64,000 nt of DNA from Lujinxingia sediminis (GCF_004005565.1 NZ_SADD01000004.1:248001-312000), one strand, 5' to 3'. Positions 38,480-48,049 are shown, counted from the first letter of the stretch. Translations and numbers: made by a program. The notes: a model not told the origin generated them from the letters alone.

Positions 38480-38793
38480 GATACTTTGCCTGGGAAATAA
38501 TGATGAACTGACCACAGGTCCCCTACACCACACCGGGAACCGATGGCGGCCGAGGGATGTCCCCCCGGACCGAATCCTGTGTTGGAGTACGGGCTTAGCG
38601 CCCCACATGGGCGAAATAGCGCGCTCCGCGAGCGCAATCTACGCAAAGGCTCGCCCGGTGACAACACCCATCCCCCGCCGGCCATTTCAGCGCGCGCCCC
38701 ACCGGAGCCTCGACACCCGAGTCAACCCGCGTTACATCGGCCCTTGCGGTCCGCCGCAACATCCCCCTCACCCACCTGTTCAGGAGTGTGCAT
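38480..38793. other. 314-bp divergent intergenic region between fur and LOG gene
   Basis: No gene is supported here. An AGGAG ribosome-binding site lies at its right end before the LOG-family gene. An AT-richer stretch near fur (38485-38510, AAATAATGATGAAC) weakly recalls a Fur box and may hold the fur promoter. A short GCGCT/AGCGC inverted repeat is at about 38621-38635. Nothing else is recognisable. Confidence 0.5.
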
Positions 38794-39381
38794 ATGTCTC
38801 TCTCGGCCATCTGTGTCTACTGCGGCTCGAGCCCCGGCACTAACCCCGGCTTTCTCAACGGTGCGCGAGCGATGGGCCAGGCGATGGCGGCTCGCCAGAG
38901 CACGCTGGTTTACGGCGGCTCGCGCTACGGGATGATGGGCGCGATCGCCGACGCGATCCTCGACGCCGGCGGTCAGGCCATCGGCATTCTGCCCCGCGGG
39001 CTTGCCACCAAAGAAGCCGGTCACCCCGGGCTCACCGAGCTTCATATGGTGGGGAGCATGCACGAGCGCAAAGCGATGATGATCGAGAAAAGCCGGGGCT
39101 TCATCGCCATGCCCGGCGGCATGGGCACCCTGGAGGAACTCTGCGAAGTCATCACCTGGTCGCAGTTGGGCATTCATCGCCGCCCCATCGGGCTGCTCAA
39201 TCTCGACGGGTATTACGATCCCTTCCTGACCTTCCTGGACCATGCCGTCGCTTGCGGCTTTCTCAAGTCCGAGCACCGCGATCTGGTGCTCGTCGACGCC
39301 TCCCCTGACGGGCTGCTGACGAAGATGGAAGCGTTTGAGTGGCCTTTGACGCAGATTTGGATGGATCGCAGCGAGATCTAA
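38794..39381 (+). CDS. LOG-family protein (TIGR00730-type nucleoside 5'-monophosphate phosphoribohydrolase)
   Basis: The 195-aa protein has the LOG (Lonely Guy) signature PGGMGTLEE, the ICVYCGSSPGTNP start and LVYGGSRYGMMG. Family members cleave cytokinin or purine nucleoside monophosphates to base and ribose 5-phosphate. The ATG at 38794 has AGGAG 8 bp upstream; a GTG at 38788 is less likely. Monocistronic as far as can be seen. Confidence 0.93.
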   Translation: MSLSAICVYCGSSPGTNPGFLNGARAMGQAMAARQSTLVYGGSRYGMMGAIADAILDAGGQAIGILPRGLATKEAGHPGLTELHMVGSMHERKAMMIEKSRGFIAMPGGMGTLEELCEVITWSQLGIHRRPIGLLNLDGYYDPFLTFLDHAVACGFLKSEHRDLVLVDASPDGLLTKMEAFEWPLTQIWMDRSEI

Positions 39382-39430
39382 GCGCAGGGCTACGTCCGCC
39401 CATCATCCTATACGCTCGCTCACAGCCCTT

Positions 39431-39913
39431 TCAGGCGACGCCGACGCTGTACACCACTGCCGCGAAAATGCCGTAGATGATGTGCAGCATGATCAGAAAG
39501 ACAGGCATTCCCACCCCGACATTATGACCAAAGAAGCCCGGGGCGCTGAGCACCTCTCCCGGCCCCATCCGCGGATGCACCGCCGGCAAAATCCCCAGCC
39601 CCGCGCCCACCACCACGCCATGGATCGCCCCGAAGAGCGCCCCCCAGGCGGCTGCCGCCCCGAGCACCCCGACCGCCCCCACAGCCGTCAATAAAAGCGC
39701 ATAGGTCAGTCCGAAGATCGCCCCCATAAAGAGGTGCACCGAGATCCCGATCAGATAGACCAGATGGCGGTCGGAATCCGGCACAAAGACCAGCCCGATC
39801 GCCCGCACCATATCGGTCGAGAGTCCCATCACCCGCCCGGCGAACATCGCCATCGTCATCAGCACCACGCCCACCACCCCGGCAAGTACCGCCTGCGTCC
39901 AGATAATCTCCAT
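39431..39913 (-). CDS. Small four-helix integral membrane protein, function unknown
   Basis: The 160-aa sequence shows four probable membrane helices: residues about 7-25, 50-75, 80-108 and 132-157 (for example LLLTAVGAVGVLGAAAAWGA). Loops contain conserved-looking polar residues (PDSDRH, HPRMGPGEV, PGFFGHN). The conserved Gly-rich helices and the terminal GILPAVHPRMG loop are consistent with a transporter-like or envelope protein, but I do not recognise a family. It stands alone, convergent with the LOG gene. Confidence 0.7.
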   Translation of the reverse strand: MEIIWTQAVLAGVVGVVLMTMAMFAGRVMGLSTDMVRAIGLVFVPDSDRHLVYLIGISVHLFMGAIFGLTYALLLTAVGAVGVLGAAAAWGALFGAIHGVVVGAGLGILPAVHPRMGPGEVLSAPGFFGHNVGVGMPVFLIMLHIIYGIFAAVVYSVGVA

Positions 39914-40096
39914 ACTCGCTCCTGGCCATCACCCTGTGGAGAGCGTCCGCTCCGTGGTCTTTTTTTGAAGCTAACCACCTCGCTTCGTCCTTCAATTTAG
40001 CGGCCCAGCGGCTACCTTGACCCCCCTATAGGTGCGTGCTAGCGTCCGCCCCCCTTGGCTGTGGAATTTTTCCCTGTTCGGCTTGATAGGCTCCCT

Positions 40097-42136
40097 ATGA
40101 AATGCTCGCATTCGCTCTCTGGTGCATGTTTGATTCTGGCTCTGGCCCTGCCCGCCTCTCTGGTTGCCCAGGAAGACGCTGCAGGTGAAGCGCCCTCGCA
40201 GGCTCCCGCAGCCGAGGACGCTCAGGCCTCTCCACAGGACGACGCTGAGTCGGACGAGGAGCCCGCAGCCGACGTCGAAGAGACGGACCAAAACGGGGGC
40301 GAGCAGTCGCCCACTGGCGAGACTCCCGAGTTGGTGCAGCAGCCCGCTGAGAACAACGCCGCTGAGAACAACGCCGCCGAGGACAACGCCGCCGAGGACG
40401 AGGAGACGGGAGATGACTGGCCCGACGACGACTTCTCGGACTTCGACGCGATCGCCGAAGACATCGAGTTTGTACCGGCCGAGGCCATTGATGACGCGAT
40501 GCTCGATCGCCTCACCCCCCTGGCGAGCTTTCCTTTCGTTGAGGTCTCCGGCCATCTGCGCACACGCAGCCGCGCACGCGTCGGGTTTGACCTGGGCACC
40601 GGCGGCACCTCGGCGGTGCTCCCTCCGCTGGAGTCGGTGAGCCCCTCCGGCGCGCCGGCCGACCCGGAGGCGCGTAACCTCTGGACCACCGATCTTCGCC
40701 TGCGTCTGGCACCGACCTTTCATATCTCCGAGACCCTTCGGGTGCACACCGAGGCGGATCTTCTCGACAACATCGCTCTGGGTGCCGACCCTCGCCACAG
40801 CTACTTCGTCGAGGGCATGCCTGGAGCCGACGCTCGCCAGCTCGGCGGCTACAGCGGCGCGCCTTCCCTGCTCACGGTCCGACAGGCTTACGGGGAGGTC
40901 GACGCCTTCTTCGGTACGCTCTCGGCCGGCCGTATGCTCAACCACTGGGGCCTGGGCATCTTCGCCAACGGCGGCCAGTGCGACGACTGCGACTTCGGCG
41001 ACGTCGTCGATCGCGTCTCGCTTCGCACCAGCGTCTGGAACTTCAACATCCTGGCCGCCTACGACTTCGCCGGCGCCGGTCTTACCAGCGACGATCTGGG
41101 ATTTGCCCACGGCACCCCGCACGAGCTCAGCCGTATCGACGGCACCCACCAGTGGACCGCGCAGGTCTGGCGTGCACCGCTCAGCCGCGCCGATCGCGAA
41201 CGTCAGGCTCACGCCCTCCACACCGCCCGCCGCCCCATCTTCAACGGTGGCCTCTACGTCAGCGGTCGCCACAACCGCGGCCAGGCCAACGTCGATGAAA
41301 GCGGCCTGAGCACCGCAGCCCCGCCCGAGTTGACCTACCGCGGCCTGGACATCTACTCGGCCGACCTCTGGGGCCAGATGCTCTGGGAGCCGGCAGACGA
41401 CCGCCGCATCCGCGTGGAGCTCGAAGCACTGGGTATCTTCGGCAGCATCGACAACACCACCTCCGCCGCCGTCGGCTTTGAGCCCGGCCAGACCGGCAGC
41501 GTCAACTGCTTCGATGAAGGCGCCTACGAGGCCAACCCGGGTGCCTGCGCCACCGACGCCGACGGCAATGTGACCTCCAAATCCGTCTCGCAGTTCGGGC
41601 TGGCGCTCGAGTCAGAATTCTACTTCGGCGGACCGGTCACCTTCGGCCTCAACGCCGGCCTGGCCTCCGGTGGCGAGAGCCCCAACTGGGGTTATGGCGA
41701 GAGCGCCGCGAACCGGCTCGACTTTATGCGCTTTAGCCCCGACTACCACCTCGACCTGATCCTCTTCCGCGAGGTCATCGGCACGGTCACCAACGCCACC
41801 TACGCCAACCCCTACGTGGTGGCGACCTTCCTGGACAGCGGGCTGCAGCGCATGGAGTTTCAACTCGATGCCATCGCCTCGCGCGCACTCAAGGCGGCGG
41901 GCACCCCCTCCGGCGAGCCCTGGCTGGGGCTGGAGTTCGACGCTTCACTGCGCTACCTGGCCACCGACACCTTCCTCGCTGCCATCGACGCCGGGGTGCT
42001 CTTCCCCTTCGCCGGACTCGCCGCCGAGGTGGACCGCCCCCGCTTCAACCACTACGGGGATCTGGGTCCCTTTGGTGAGTCGGTCGATCCCGGCCTGGCC
42101 TGGACGCTTCAGGGCCGCCTGATGTGGAAGTTTTAA
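40097..42136 (+). CDS. Probable outer-membrane beta-barrel protein with acidic repeat linker
   Basis: The ATG at 40097 gives a clear signal peptide (MKCSHSLSGACLILALALPA, cleavage near LVAQ). Residues 20-120 are an acidic Glu/Asp/Ala linker with a pentad repeat ENNAA. From about residue 135 the sequence alternates polar and hydrophobic residues and ends in TLQGRLMWKF, a terminal aromatic residue typical of outer-membrane barrels. GHLRTRSRARVGFDLG and AGRMLNHWGLGIFANGG resemble the deltaproteobacterial TIGR04551-like proteins. Role unknown; perhaps a porin-like or envelope-structural barrel. Confidence 0.75.
   Translation: MKCSHSLSGACLILALALPASLVAQEDAAGEAPSQAPAAEDAQASPQDDAESDEEPAADVEETDQNGGEQSPTGETPELVQQPAENNAAENNAAEDNAAEDEETGDDWPDDDFSDFDAIAEDIEFVPAEAIDDAMLDRLTPLASFPFVEVSGHLRTRSRARVGFDLGTGGTSAVLPPLESVSPSGAPADPEARNLWTTDLRLRLAPTFHISETLRVHTEADLLDNIALGADPRHSYFVEGMPGADARQLGGYSGAPSLLTVRQAYGEVDAFFGTLSAGRMLNHWGLGIFANGGQCDDCDFGDVVDRVSLRTSVWNFNILAAYDFAGAGLTSDDLGFAHGTPHELSRIDGTHQWTAQVWRAPLSRADRERQAHALHTARRPIFNGGLYVSGRHNRGQANVDESGLSTAAPPELTYRGLDIYSADLWGQMLWEPADDRRIRVELEALGIFGSIDNTTSAAVGFEPGQTGSVNCFDEGAYEANPGACATDADGNVTSKSVSQFGLALESEFYFGGPVTFGLNAGLASGGESPNWGYGESAANRLDFMRFSPDYHLDLILFREVIGTVTNATYANPYVVATFLDSGLQRMEFQLDAIASRALKAAGTPSGEPWLGLEFDASLRYLATDTFLAAIDAGVLFPFAGLAAEVDRPRFNHYGDLGPFGESVDPGLAWTLQGRLMWKF
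40349..40393 (+). repeat. Three in-frame 15-bp tandem repeats
   Basis: GAGAACAACGCCGCT is repeated three times with one or two changes per copy, encoding ENNAA, ENNAA and EDNAA in the acidic linker of the barrel protein. A truncated fourth unit (GAGGACGAG) follows. In-frame length means slippage would change linker length without breaking the gene. Confidence 0.85.
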
Positions 42137-42151
42137 GTCTAAAGTCCTGCA

Positions 42152-42177
42152 GCGACGCGCCCCTCCGGGCGCGTCGC
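42152..42177 (+). terminator. 11-bp perfect hairpin after the outer-membrane protein gene
   Basis: GCGACGCGCCC and GGGCGCGTCGC form an 11-bp stem around a CTCC loop, 16 bp after the stop codon of the barrel gene. The following T-run is short (GTTTAAGG), so it may be a weak terminator or a 3'-end stabiliser. Its place before 42202 supports the shorter start for the next gene. Confidence 0.5.
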
Positions 42178-42201
42178 GCTGCGTTTAAGGCGCCGGCGAC
42201 G

Positions 42202-42903
42202 GTGCGCCGGGCGGCGTCCATCGTCGCCCTGTGCACAGCGAGCGCGACGCTTTCCGGCTGCGCCGCGCTTCGCGCGCCGGTTTCCCCTCCGCCAACCGAG
42301 ACCGTTCACCTCAGCGTGGAACGCGTCACCGACCAGGGGCTTTTTTTGCGCATTGTGCCGGCCGAGACGCCGGCGCCCGGCGCGCTTCGCCTTGAGCGCG
42401 CCTGCGGCCAGAGCGCCGCGACACCTCTCTATGAGCTTCCCCTCGAGGCCTCCCTGCAAGAGGCCTGGACGCGCGGTGCGCTGGAGCTGCGCGATGCAGA
42501 TGCCGGCTCCTGTCCGGATTTGCACTACACCCTGACGCTTGCCACAACGAGCGATGGCCCCTGGGAGCTCGCCACAGCTCTTGAGACGCGCTCCAGAGAG
42601 CTACCGCCCCCACCTGCCAACATGATCGCGGAGGCGACGCCTGAGGGCGTAAGGCTGCGTTGGGAGCCATCTTCGGGGTGGGGCGTACGGCTGATGCGCC
42701 GCGCGCTGGCCGGAAGCTCCCCCTCGCCCTGGACGCCTCTGGTCGCTCTGGAGAGCTCGGCTGCGGGGACCTACCTCGATCGCAGCGCGCGCCCCGGAGA
42801 GGCCTACGCCTACATCGCCCAGCACATCGATCCGGCCCCTCCGGCGCCCCACCTCGGAGCCTTCGGCTCACCGGTCTACATCGCCCTTCCTTCGACGCGC
42901 TGA
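42202..42903 (+). CDS. Putative lipoprotein with a fibronectin-like tail
   Basis: From the GTG at 42202 the protein starts with VRRAASIVALCTASATLSGC, a compact lipoprotein signal with lipobox LSGC. The open frame extends back to a GTG at 42124, overlapping the previous stop and spanning a strong hairpin, so the shorter form is preferred. The C-terminal 95 residues (GVRLRWEPSS, YLDRSARPGEAYAYIAQH) resemble a fibronectin type III module. Function unknown. Confidence 0.65.
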   Translation: MRRAASIVALCTASATLSGCAALRAPVSPPPTETVHLSVERVTDQGLFLRIVPAETPAPGALRLERACGQSAATPLYELPLEASLQEAWTRGALELRDADAGSCPDLHYTLTLATTSDGPWELATALETRSRELPPPPANMIAEATPEGVRLRWEPSSGWGVRLMRRALAGSSPSPWTPLVALESSAAGTYLDRSARPGEAYAYIAQHIDPAPPAPHLGAFGSPVYIALPSTR

Positions 42904-43033
42904 CGGACCGGCTTGGCACCCGAGCCCGCCGCACCTATACTCGCGCGCAGTCACTCTACGACATCTCCCCGGGCCGCCCCTTCACAGCTCTCACGGCCCG
43001 ATGCTCCTCCGATCTGTGCCCCCCGGCCTCCAG

Positions 43034-43972
43034 ATGACGCGCTTTCGAGAACGCTACGAAGAGATCTACACCCTGCTCACCCGTACCGAGTTGCAGCAGG
43101 GCTCAGCCGGCCTCGATGCGCTCAGCGCGCTGCCCGACCTCTTCGGCCAGGATGACGAACTCTGGCTGGGCTTTTACACCGAGGATGGTCTGCGCATCGC
43201 GCTGGAGAAGTACGGGTTTATGCGCGACCTGGAGCGCATCGGTTTTCGCGACCGCCGCCTGGAGCTGCGCACCGACGACCCCGATGAACATCTGCTGCGC
43301 ATCTGGAGCGACAAGCCCCACTGCGACGCCCCGCTGGTCGAGCTGGTGGTGCGCCGCGACTTCCTTCAGGCCCCGGGCCTGGGCGATCAGCCCACCACGC
43401 ACATCCCGGTGCTCAATATCGAGTGGCTGCTCCTGCAGAACCCGGCCACCGACTTCAGCCCGGAGCGCCCACCCCTTCCCGGCCAACGCTACCCCGGCCT
43501 GGGCGTGGGGCCCCAGGTCATGGAGCTTCTCCGAAACGTCTGCCAGCGCCTGGAGCTCGGCGCCCTGGTCACCGTCCCTTCCTACTTTCACAACGCGATC
43601 TTCTACAGCGAGGAGTTTCGCCACTTCGATCCCTACTGGCAGGGCGCCTTTCTGGCCCTGTGCCGCGATGTGATGCCCCAGGCCGAAGGCTCGGTGGCCG
43701 CCTCCTCCTGGGGGCTCTACTGGGAGATGGTCGAGAATAAAAACGCCCCCAAAAAACAGCCCTTCGACTGGTTCCAGCAGCTGATGGTCTACCCCATCTC
43801 CGAGCGCCTCCGCGCCTACTTTGACACCCGCGACTACCAGCGCGAGGTCCAGCAGGGCTTAAGCGATCACGACTTTCTGCTGCACACCGAGCCCTTAACG
43901 CAAACGCTCGCAGCCCGGGGGATCTCCCCCCTGAACAACGAGCGTATTGACGTCTGGATCGACGACGTCTGA
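43034..43972 (+). CDS. Conserved-looking protein of unknown function
   Basis: The 312-aa product has normal codon-use and no signal peptide or membrane helix. Notable segments are GFYTEDGLRIALEKYGFMRD, PGQRYPGLGVGPQVMELL and YFHNAIFYSEEFRHFDPYWQG. The QRYPGLGVG stretch recalls the acetyl-CoA loop of GNAT transferases, but the rest does not clearly match, so I do not assign it. The ATG at 43034 is chosen; an upstream ATG at 43001 adds 11 residues. Confidence 0.7.
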   Translation: MTRFRERYEEIYTLLTRTELQQGSAGLDALSALPDLFGQDDELWLGFYTEDGLRIALEKYGFMRDLERIGFRDRRLELRTDDPDEHLLRIWSDKPHCDAPLVELVVRRDFLQAPGLGDQPTTHIPVLNIEWLLLQNPATDFSPERPPLPGQRYPGLGVGPQVMELLRNVCQRLELGALVTVPSYFHNAIFYSEEFRHFDPYWQGAFLALCRDVMPQAEGSVAASSWGLYWEMVENKNAPKKQPFDWFQQLMVYPISERLRAYFDTRDYQREVQQGLSDHDFLLHTEPLTQTLAARGISPLNNERIDVWIDDV

Positions 43973-44024
43973 ACATCTGCACGCGCTGCAAGGCCTGCTG
44001 CGCCGAGCAGGGCCTCGCCACCCC

Positions 44025-45323
44025 TCAGAGCGGGGCGATAAAGGTGGAGTAGGCCGCCTTTAAGCTCACGTAGATCAGGATCGTGGAGCCCCCGGCAACC
44101 GGCAGGGTGTAAACCCACGATTTGACGATATTCCAGATGATCCCCAGGTTGAGCGCCGTCATCCCTCGCGCAAACCCCACACCGATCACCGCACCCACCA
44201 CCGTATGCGTCGTCGAGATGGGCAGGCCCAGCCAGCTTCCCATCAGGATGGTCGAGGCCGCCCCGAACTCTGCGGCAAACCCGCGCGAGGGCGTGATCTC
44301 GGTGATCTTGGTGCCGATCGTCTCGATGACCTTGTAGCCGTATGTCGCAAGGCCGATCACAATTCCCAGCCCGCCGAGCAGAAGCACCCAGGTCGGAACG
44401 GGAACCTTCGCGGTGATCGCACCTTCGTTAAAGGTGCCCACGATCGCGGCCAGGGGACCGATGGAGTTGGCCACGTCGTTCGATCCGTGCGCAAAGGCCA
44501 CAAAACACGCCGTGGCAATCTGCAGATAACGAAAGACCTTCTCCACCCGCGCCACATGCAGGTCACGATCATCGCCGGAGGGCTCCTCGATCGTGCGTAC
44601 AAAGAGCCAGCTCACCAGCGAGCCCACCACTCCGACCAGCGCCGAAAGAAGCCAGATCTCGGTGGTGCCAATCCCGTACGACTCCAGATCCACGCCGGGC
44701 ATGCCCTTGACGAAGATCACAAGTCCCAGCACCAGGAATACCGGGAAGACAAGCACCGGGCTCCAGCGCTTGACCGCCGCCACCGGGTTTTCCGCATCGA
44801 AGATCATCTTTCGTACAAGTGAGAACACCAGGTACGCCAGAATCCCGCCTGTGAGCGGGCTGACCGCCCAGCTGCTCACGATCTTGGCCAGCGTGCCCCA
44901 CTGAATGTACGCCGGCCCCACCGCCACAAGCCCAAAGCCCGTGATCGCCCCCACGATCGAGTGCGTCGTCGAGACCGGCCAGCCGAGCATCGCCGCCAGG
45001 TGCAGCCAGACCGCAGCCGAAATCAGCGCAGCGAGCATCCCCAGCATAAAGAGCGTGGAGCCCTCGGCCGTGCCGACCACCGCCGCATCGTTAAAGAGCA
45101 GCGGATCGATGATGCCGCGACGCATCGTATCGGTGACCGACGCCCCGGCGATAAACGCCCCCGAAAATTCAAAGATCGCGGCGATGATCACCGCCTCTTT
45201 AAACGAGATGGCCTTCGAGCCGACGCTGGTGCCCATGGCATTGGCCGCGTCGTTGGCGCCGATGCTCCACGCCATATAAAAGCCAAACGCAATGGCCACC
45301 CAGAGGATCAGTTCCACACCCAT
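44025..45323 (-). CDS. pit: Pit-family inorganic phosphate transporter
   Basis: A polytopic inner-membrane protein of 432 aa. The two PHO4 repeats are GANDAANAMGTSVGS near the N-terminus and HGSNDVANSIGPLAAI in the second half, the defining Pit motifs, and VSTTHSIVGAITG / ISTTHTVVGAVIG are duplicated as well. It imports phosphate (usually as a metal-phosphate complex) with protons or Na+. It follows the DUF47 gene on the same strand after 119 bp with a hairpin in the gap. GGGAG precedes the ATG. Confidence 0.95.
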   Translation of the reverse strand: MGVELILWVAIAFGFYMAWSIGANDAANAMGTSVGSKAISFKEAVIIAAIFEFSGAFIAGASVTDTMRRGIIDPLLFNDAAVVGTAEGSTLFMLGMLAALISAAVWLHLAAMLGWPVSTTHSIVGAITGFGLVAVGPAYIQWGTLAKIVSSWAVSPLTGGILAYLVFSLVRKMIFDAENPVAAVKRWSPVLVFPVFLVLGLVIFVKGMPGVDLESYGIGTTEIWLLSALVGVVGSLVSWLFVRTIEEPSGDDRDLHVARVEKVFRYLQIATACFVAFAHGSNDVANSIGPLAAIVGTFNEGAITAKVPVPTWVLLLGGLGIVIGLATYGYKVIETIGTKITEITPSRGFAAEFGAASTILMGSWLGLPISTTHTVVGAVIGVGFARGMTALNLGIIWNIVKSWVYTLPVAGGSTILIYVSLKAAYSTFIAPL

Positions 45324-45397
45324 GGAGTTACGCTCCCGGTACTACGGTTCGCTGATCACTGCCTCACCCACCTCATAAGGTAGGAGCAAGGCAGCGG

Positions 45398-45424
45398 GCT
45401 GCGCTCCGAAGTTCGGAGCGCAGC
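45398..45424 (-). other. Perfect 27-nt inverted repeat between DUF47 and pit genes
   Basis: GCTGCGCTCCG and CGGAGCGCAGC form an 11-bp stem (13 if the AA/TT ends pair) around AAGTT. It lies in the intercistronic gap, 18 bp past the DUF47 stop. No T-run follows on the minus strand, so it is more likely an mRNA-processing or stability element than a terminator. Confidence 0.6.
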
Positions 45425-45442
45425 GGGTTGATTGCTCGGAAC

Positions 45443-46120
45443 TTATTTGGACATGAAGAGACGCAGGCGGTTGCCCATCTTCTCGGCCGCGTTGGCCATA
45501 TCGCCCACCTTGTTAAAGATCTTGTTCCAGATCAGCAGGCTGCCCGGCTTAATATCGTCTTCCATCCCGAAGAGCAGTCGCGCCAGCGCGTCCTGCACCA
45601 GGTCGGCCTCATGCTCCAGGCGGTTGAGTTCATCGATCATCAAGAGCACCCGCTCGGCCTCGGGACCGGTGAAGCTGACATCAGCCAGAACTTCGAGGGC
45701 ATCGACGATCTCCACGGCCTTATCAACCGTGGTCATCACCCGACGAAGCAGCTTCTTAAGCTGGGGCACAAGCTCGGGATGCGGCTCCATCTTGCGCAGC
45801 GTAAAGAGAATGCCCACATCTTCGGCGTTGTCGGCGATCGCATCGAGCGAGGCCAGCACATCGAGCAGATCACGGCGGTCCACGGACATAAAGATCGTCT
45901 TGGGCAGGCTGTCGCGAATGCGCGTCTTGACCACATCCACCTCATGCTCAAGGTGGCTGATGTTCTCGGCGATCGCCTTGACCTTGTCCTGGTCCCCTTC
46001 AAAGACCGCGTCGAAGAGCACGGGCACCTCGTCAGCGCACTCCTTGACCTTGTGGGCCATCTCTCGGATATACGGGAAGGGACTTTTGGCGAAGAGACCG
46101 AAGATTGAACGGACCATCAT
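45443..46120 (-). CDS. DUF47/PhoU-like protein, partner of Pit
   Basis: The 225-aa all-helical protein begins MVRSIFGLFAKSPFPYIREMA and has the DUF47 (TIGR00153) pattern with PhoU-like repeats (HEVDVVKTRIRDSLPK, LDAIADNAEDVGIL, EADLVQDALARLLF). Family members are almost always next to Pit transporters and are thought to control phosphate flow through them; metal binding by the Glu/Asp-rich helices is likely. It is the first gene of the pair; two tandem ATGs make the exact start uncertain. Confidence 0.92.
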   Translation of the reverse strand: MMVRSIFGLFAKSPFPYIREMAHKVKECADEVPVLFDAVFEGDQDKVKAIAENISHLEHEVDVVKTRIRDSLPKTIFMSVDRRDLLDVLASLDAIADNAEDVGILFTLRKMEPHPELVPQLKKLLRRVMTTVDKAVEIVDALEVLADVSFTGPEAERVLLMIDELNRLEHEADLVQDALARLLFGMEDDIKPGSLLIWNKIFNKVGDMANAAEKMGNRLRLFMSK

Positions 46121-46270
46121 GGACTACCTGTGGTGGGAAGGGGTCACCGACTAAAAACGCTTACGGGCGTTTCACTTGGCGATTCTCTCATCAAACTTCA
46201 TTTCGCCCCGGGGCGATGCGGCGAAGCATAGAGTGTCGCTATGGACTGTCAACAAGCTCGTGGATGGATC

Positions 46271-48049
46271 ATGACTCGAAGGATGGATTGTTTCAGCAGC
46301 GTCACAATTGGGCTGCTTCTCTGCGGGCTGAGCCTGCCAGCGATAGCGCAGGAAAGCACGCCGCAAAATGACGAGCCCGCGGCGCTCGATAACAGCCAGC
46401 ACCGGGTACGCTCTTCAGCCGGGCTTGTAGCCGCCGACCACCGGCTTGCTTCTGAGGCCGGCGCGGCCATGCTGGCTGCCGGCGGAAACGCCGCCGACGC
46501 CGGCGCCGCGGCCATGCTGGCCGTCGGACTGGTCAATCCCTTTGCCTCCGGCCTCGGCGGCGGAGGATTTTGCCTCTACCGGGAAGCCGACACTGGCCAG
46601 ACCACCGTCCTCGACTACCGCGAGCGCGCACCGGCAGCAGCCCACCGCGATATGTACCTGGTCGATGGAGAGGCCGACCCTCAACTCGCCCGCCACGGCG
46701 GACTGGCAGTCGGCGTGCCCGGCGAAGCCGCAGGCGTCTGGTCGCTGCACGGACGCTTCGGCCAGCTGGAGTGGGAGCGCGTGGTCGACCCGGCGCTTAA
46801 CCTCGCCAGGGAGGGCTTCCCGGTGGGAGCAACGCTGGCGCGCCACCTTCAGACCCTGGCCCCGACGCTCGAAGCGTGGCCCGAGCTCAAAGCCGTCTTC
46901 ACCCGCGAGGACGGCAACCTCGTCGAAGAGGGCGACATGCTGGTGCGTGAAGATCTTGCCCGCGCCCTTGAACTTCTGCGCGACGAAGGCGTGCAACCCT
47001 TTTACACGGGCGCCATCGCCGAGGCTTCAGTCGAGGCGGTGCAACAGGCCGGCGGCATCCTCACCCTCGACGATCTCAAGCGCTACCAGGTCGCCCTCCG
47101 CGAGCCGGTCACCGGCACCTACAATGATTTCGAGATCATCTCGATGCCGCCTCCTTCCTCCGGCGGCATCGCGCTGATCGAGGCCTTTCATATTCTGGAG
47201 GGCTTTGAGCTCGAATCTCAGGCCTGGGACGCTCCGGCCATTCACCTGATCGTCGAAGCGCTCAAACACGCCTTCGCCGACCGCGCCGCCCACCTGGGCG
47301 ACAGCGACTTTGTCGACGTTCCCGTCGAGCGCCTCATCTCCAAAGCGTACGCCGCCGAGCTCCGAGAGACCATCGAGCTCAACAGCACCAAACCCATCGA
47401 CGCCTACGGATCGGCCGCCCCCTCCGACGACCCTCCCGGCACCTCCCACCTGAGCGTCGTCGACGCCGACGGCAACATGCTCGCCTGCACCACAACCATC
47501 AACACCCGCTTTGGGTCGATGGTCTACGATCCGAACTTCGGCCTGATTTTCAACAACGAGATGGCCGACTTTAACATCGCCCCCGGCCAGCCCAACCTCT
47601 ACGGCCTGATGGGCAACGAACAAAACGCGGTGGCCCGCGATAAACGCCCCTTAAGCTCCATGAGCCCAACGCTTGTGCTCAAAGAGGGCGAACCTTTTAT
47701 GAGCCTGGGCGGCAGCGGCGGTCCTACGATTATCACCGGGACCTACTTCACCATGGTCGCCACGATGATCTTCGGCCGCGATCTGCTCGACGCCGTCAGC
47801 GGCCCGCGCATGCATCACCAGTGGTTGCCCGAACAGCTCTTTGTCGAGTTCGACAACCTCCCCTTTGCCCCGGGACTCGTCGAGCGCGGTCACCAGCTGC
47901 AGACCCGTCGCGCCTACAACGCCGTGCAGGCCATCATGCGCCAGCCCGACGGCAGCTGGACCGCGGTGAGCGACCCGCGTAAAGGCGGCATCCCCGCTGC
48001 CCCGGCAACCTCCGAAACCAACGAAAATCATCAGCCCCAGGCGGAGTAA
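46271..48049 (+). CDS. ggt: Gamma-glutamyltransferase
   Basis: The ATG at 46271 gives a signal peptide (FSSVTIGLLLCGLSLPAIAQ). GGNAADAGAAAMLAVGLVNP near the start of the large subunit and the self-cleavage Thr in PPGTSHLSVVD, followed by TTTINTRFGS and GGSGGPTIITG in the small subunit, define the GGT family. It is a periplasmic Ntn-hydrolase that splits and transfers the gamma-glutamyl group of glutathione and related peptides. A PEGA-domain protein follows after 2 bp. Confidence 0.96.
   Translation: MTRRMDCFSSVTIGLLLCGLSLPAIAQESTPQNDEPAALDNSQHRVRSSAGLVAADHRLASEAGAAMLAAGGNAADAGAAAMLAVGLVNPFASGLGGGGFCLYREADTGQTTVLDYRERAPAAAHRDMYLVDGEADPQLARHGGLAVGVPGEAAGVWSLHGRFGQLEWERVVDPALNLAREGFPVGATLARHLQTLAPTLEAWPELKAVFTREDGNLVEEGDMLVREDLARALELLRDEGVQPFYTGAIAEASVEAVQQAGGILTLDDLKRYQVALREPVTGTYNDFEIISMPPPSSGGIALIEAFHILEGFELESQAWDAPAIHLIVEALKHAFADRAAHLGDSDFVDVPVERLISKAYAAELRETIELNSTKPIDAYGSAAPSDDPPGTSHLSVVDADGNMLACTTTINTRFGSMVYDPNFGLIFNNEMADFNIAPGQPNLYGLMGNEQNAVARDKRPLSSMSPTLVLKEGEPFMSLGGSGGPTIITGTYFTMVATMIFGRDLLDAVSGPRMHHQWLPEQLFVEFDNLPFAPGLVERGHQLQTRRAYNAVQAIMRQPDGSWTAVSDPRKGGIPAAPATSETNENHQPQAE

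Noticed and set aside
38485-38510. Fur box in front of fur
   Set aside because: Only a loose match to GATAATGATAATCATTATC; no clear second half.
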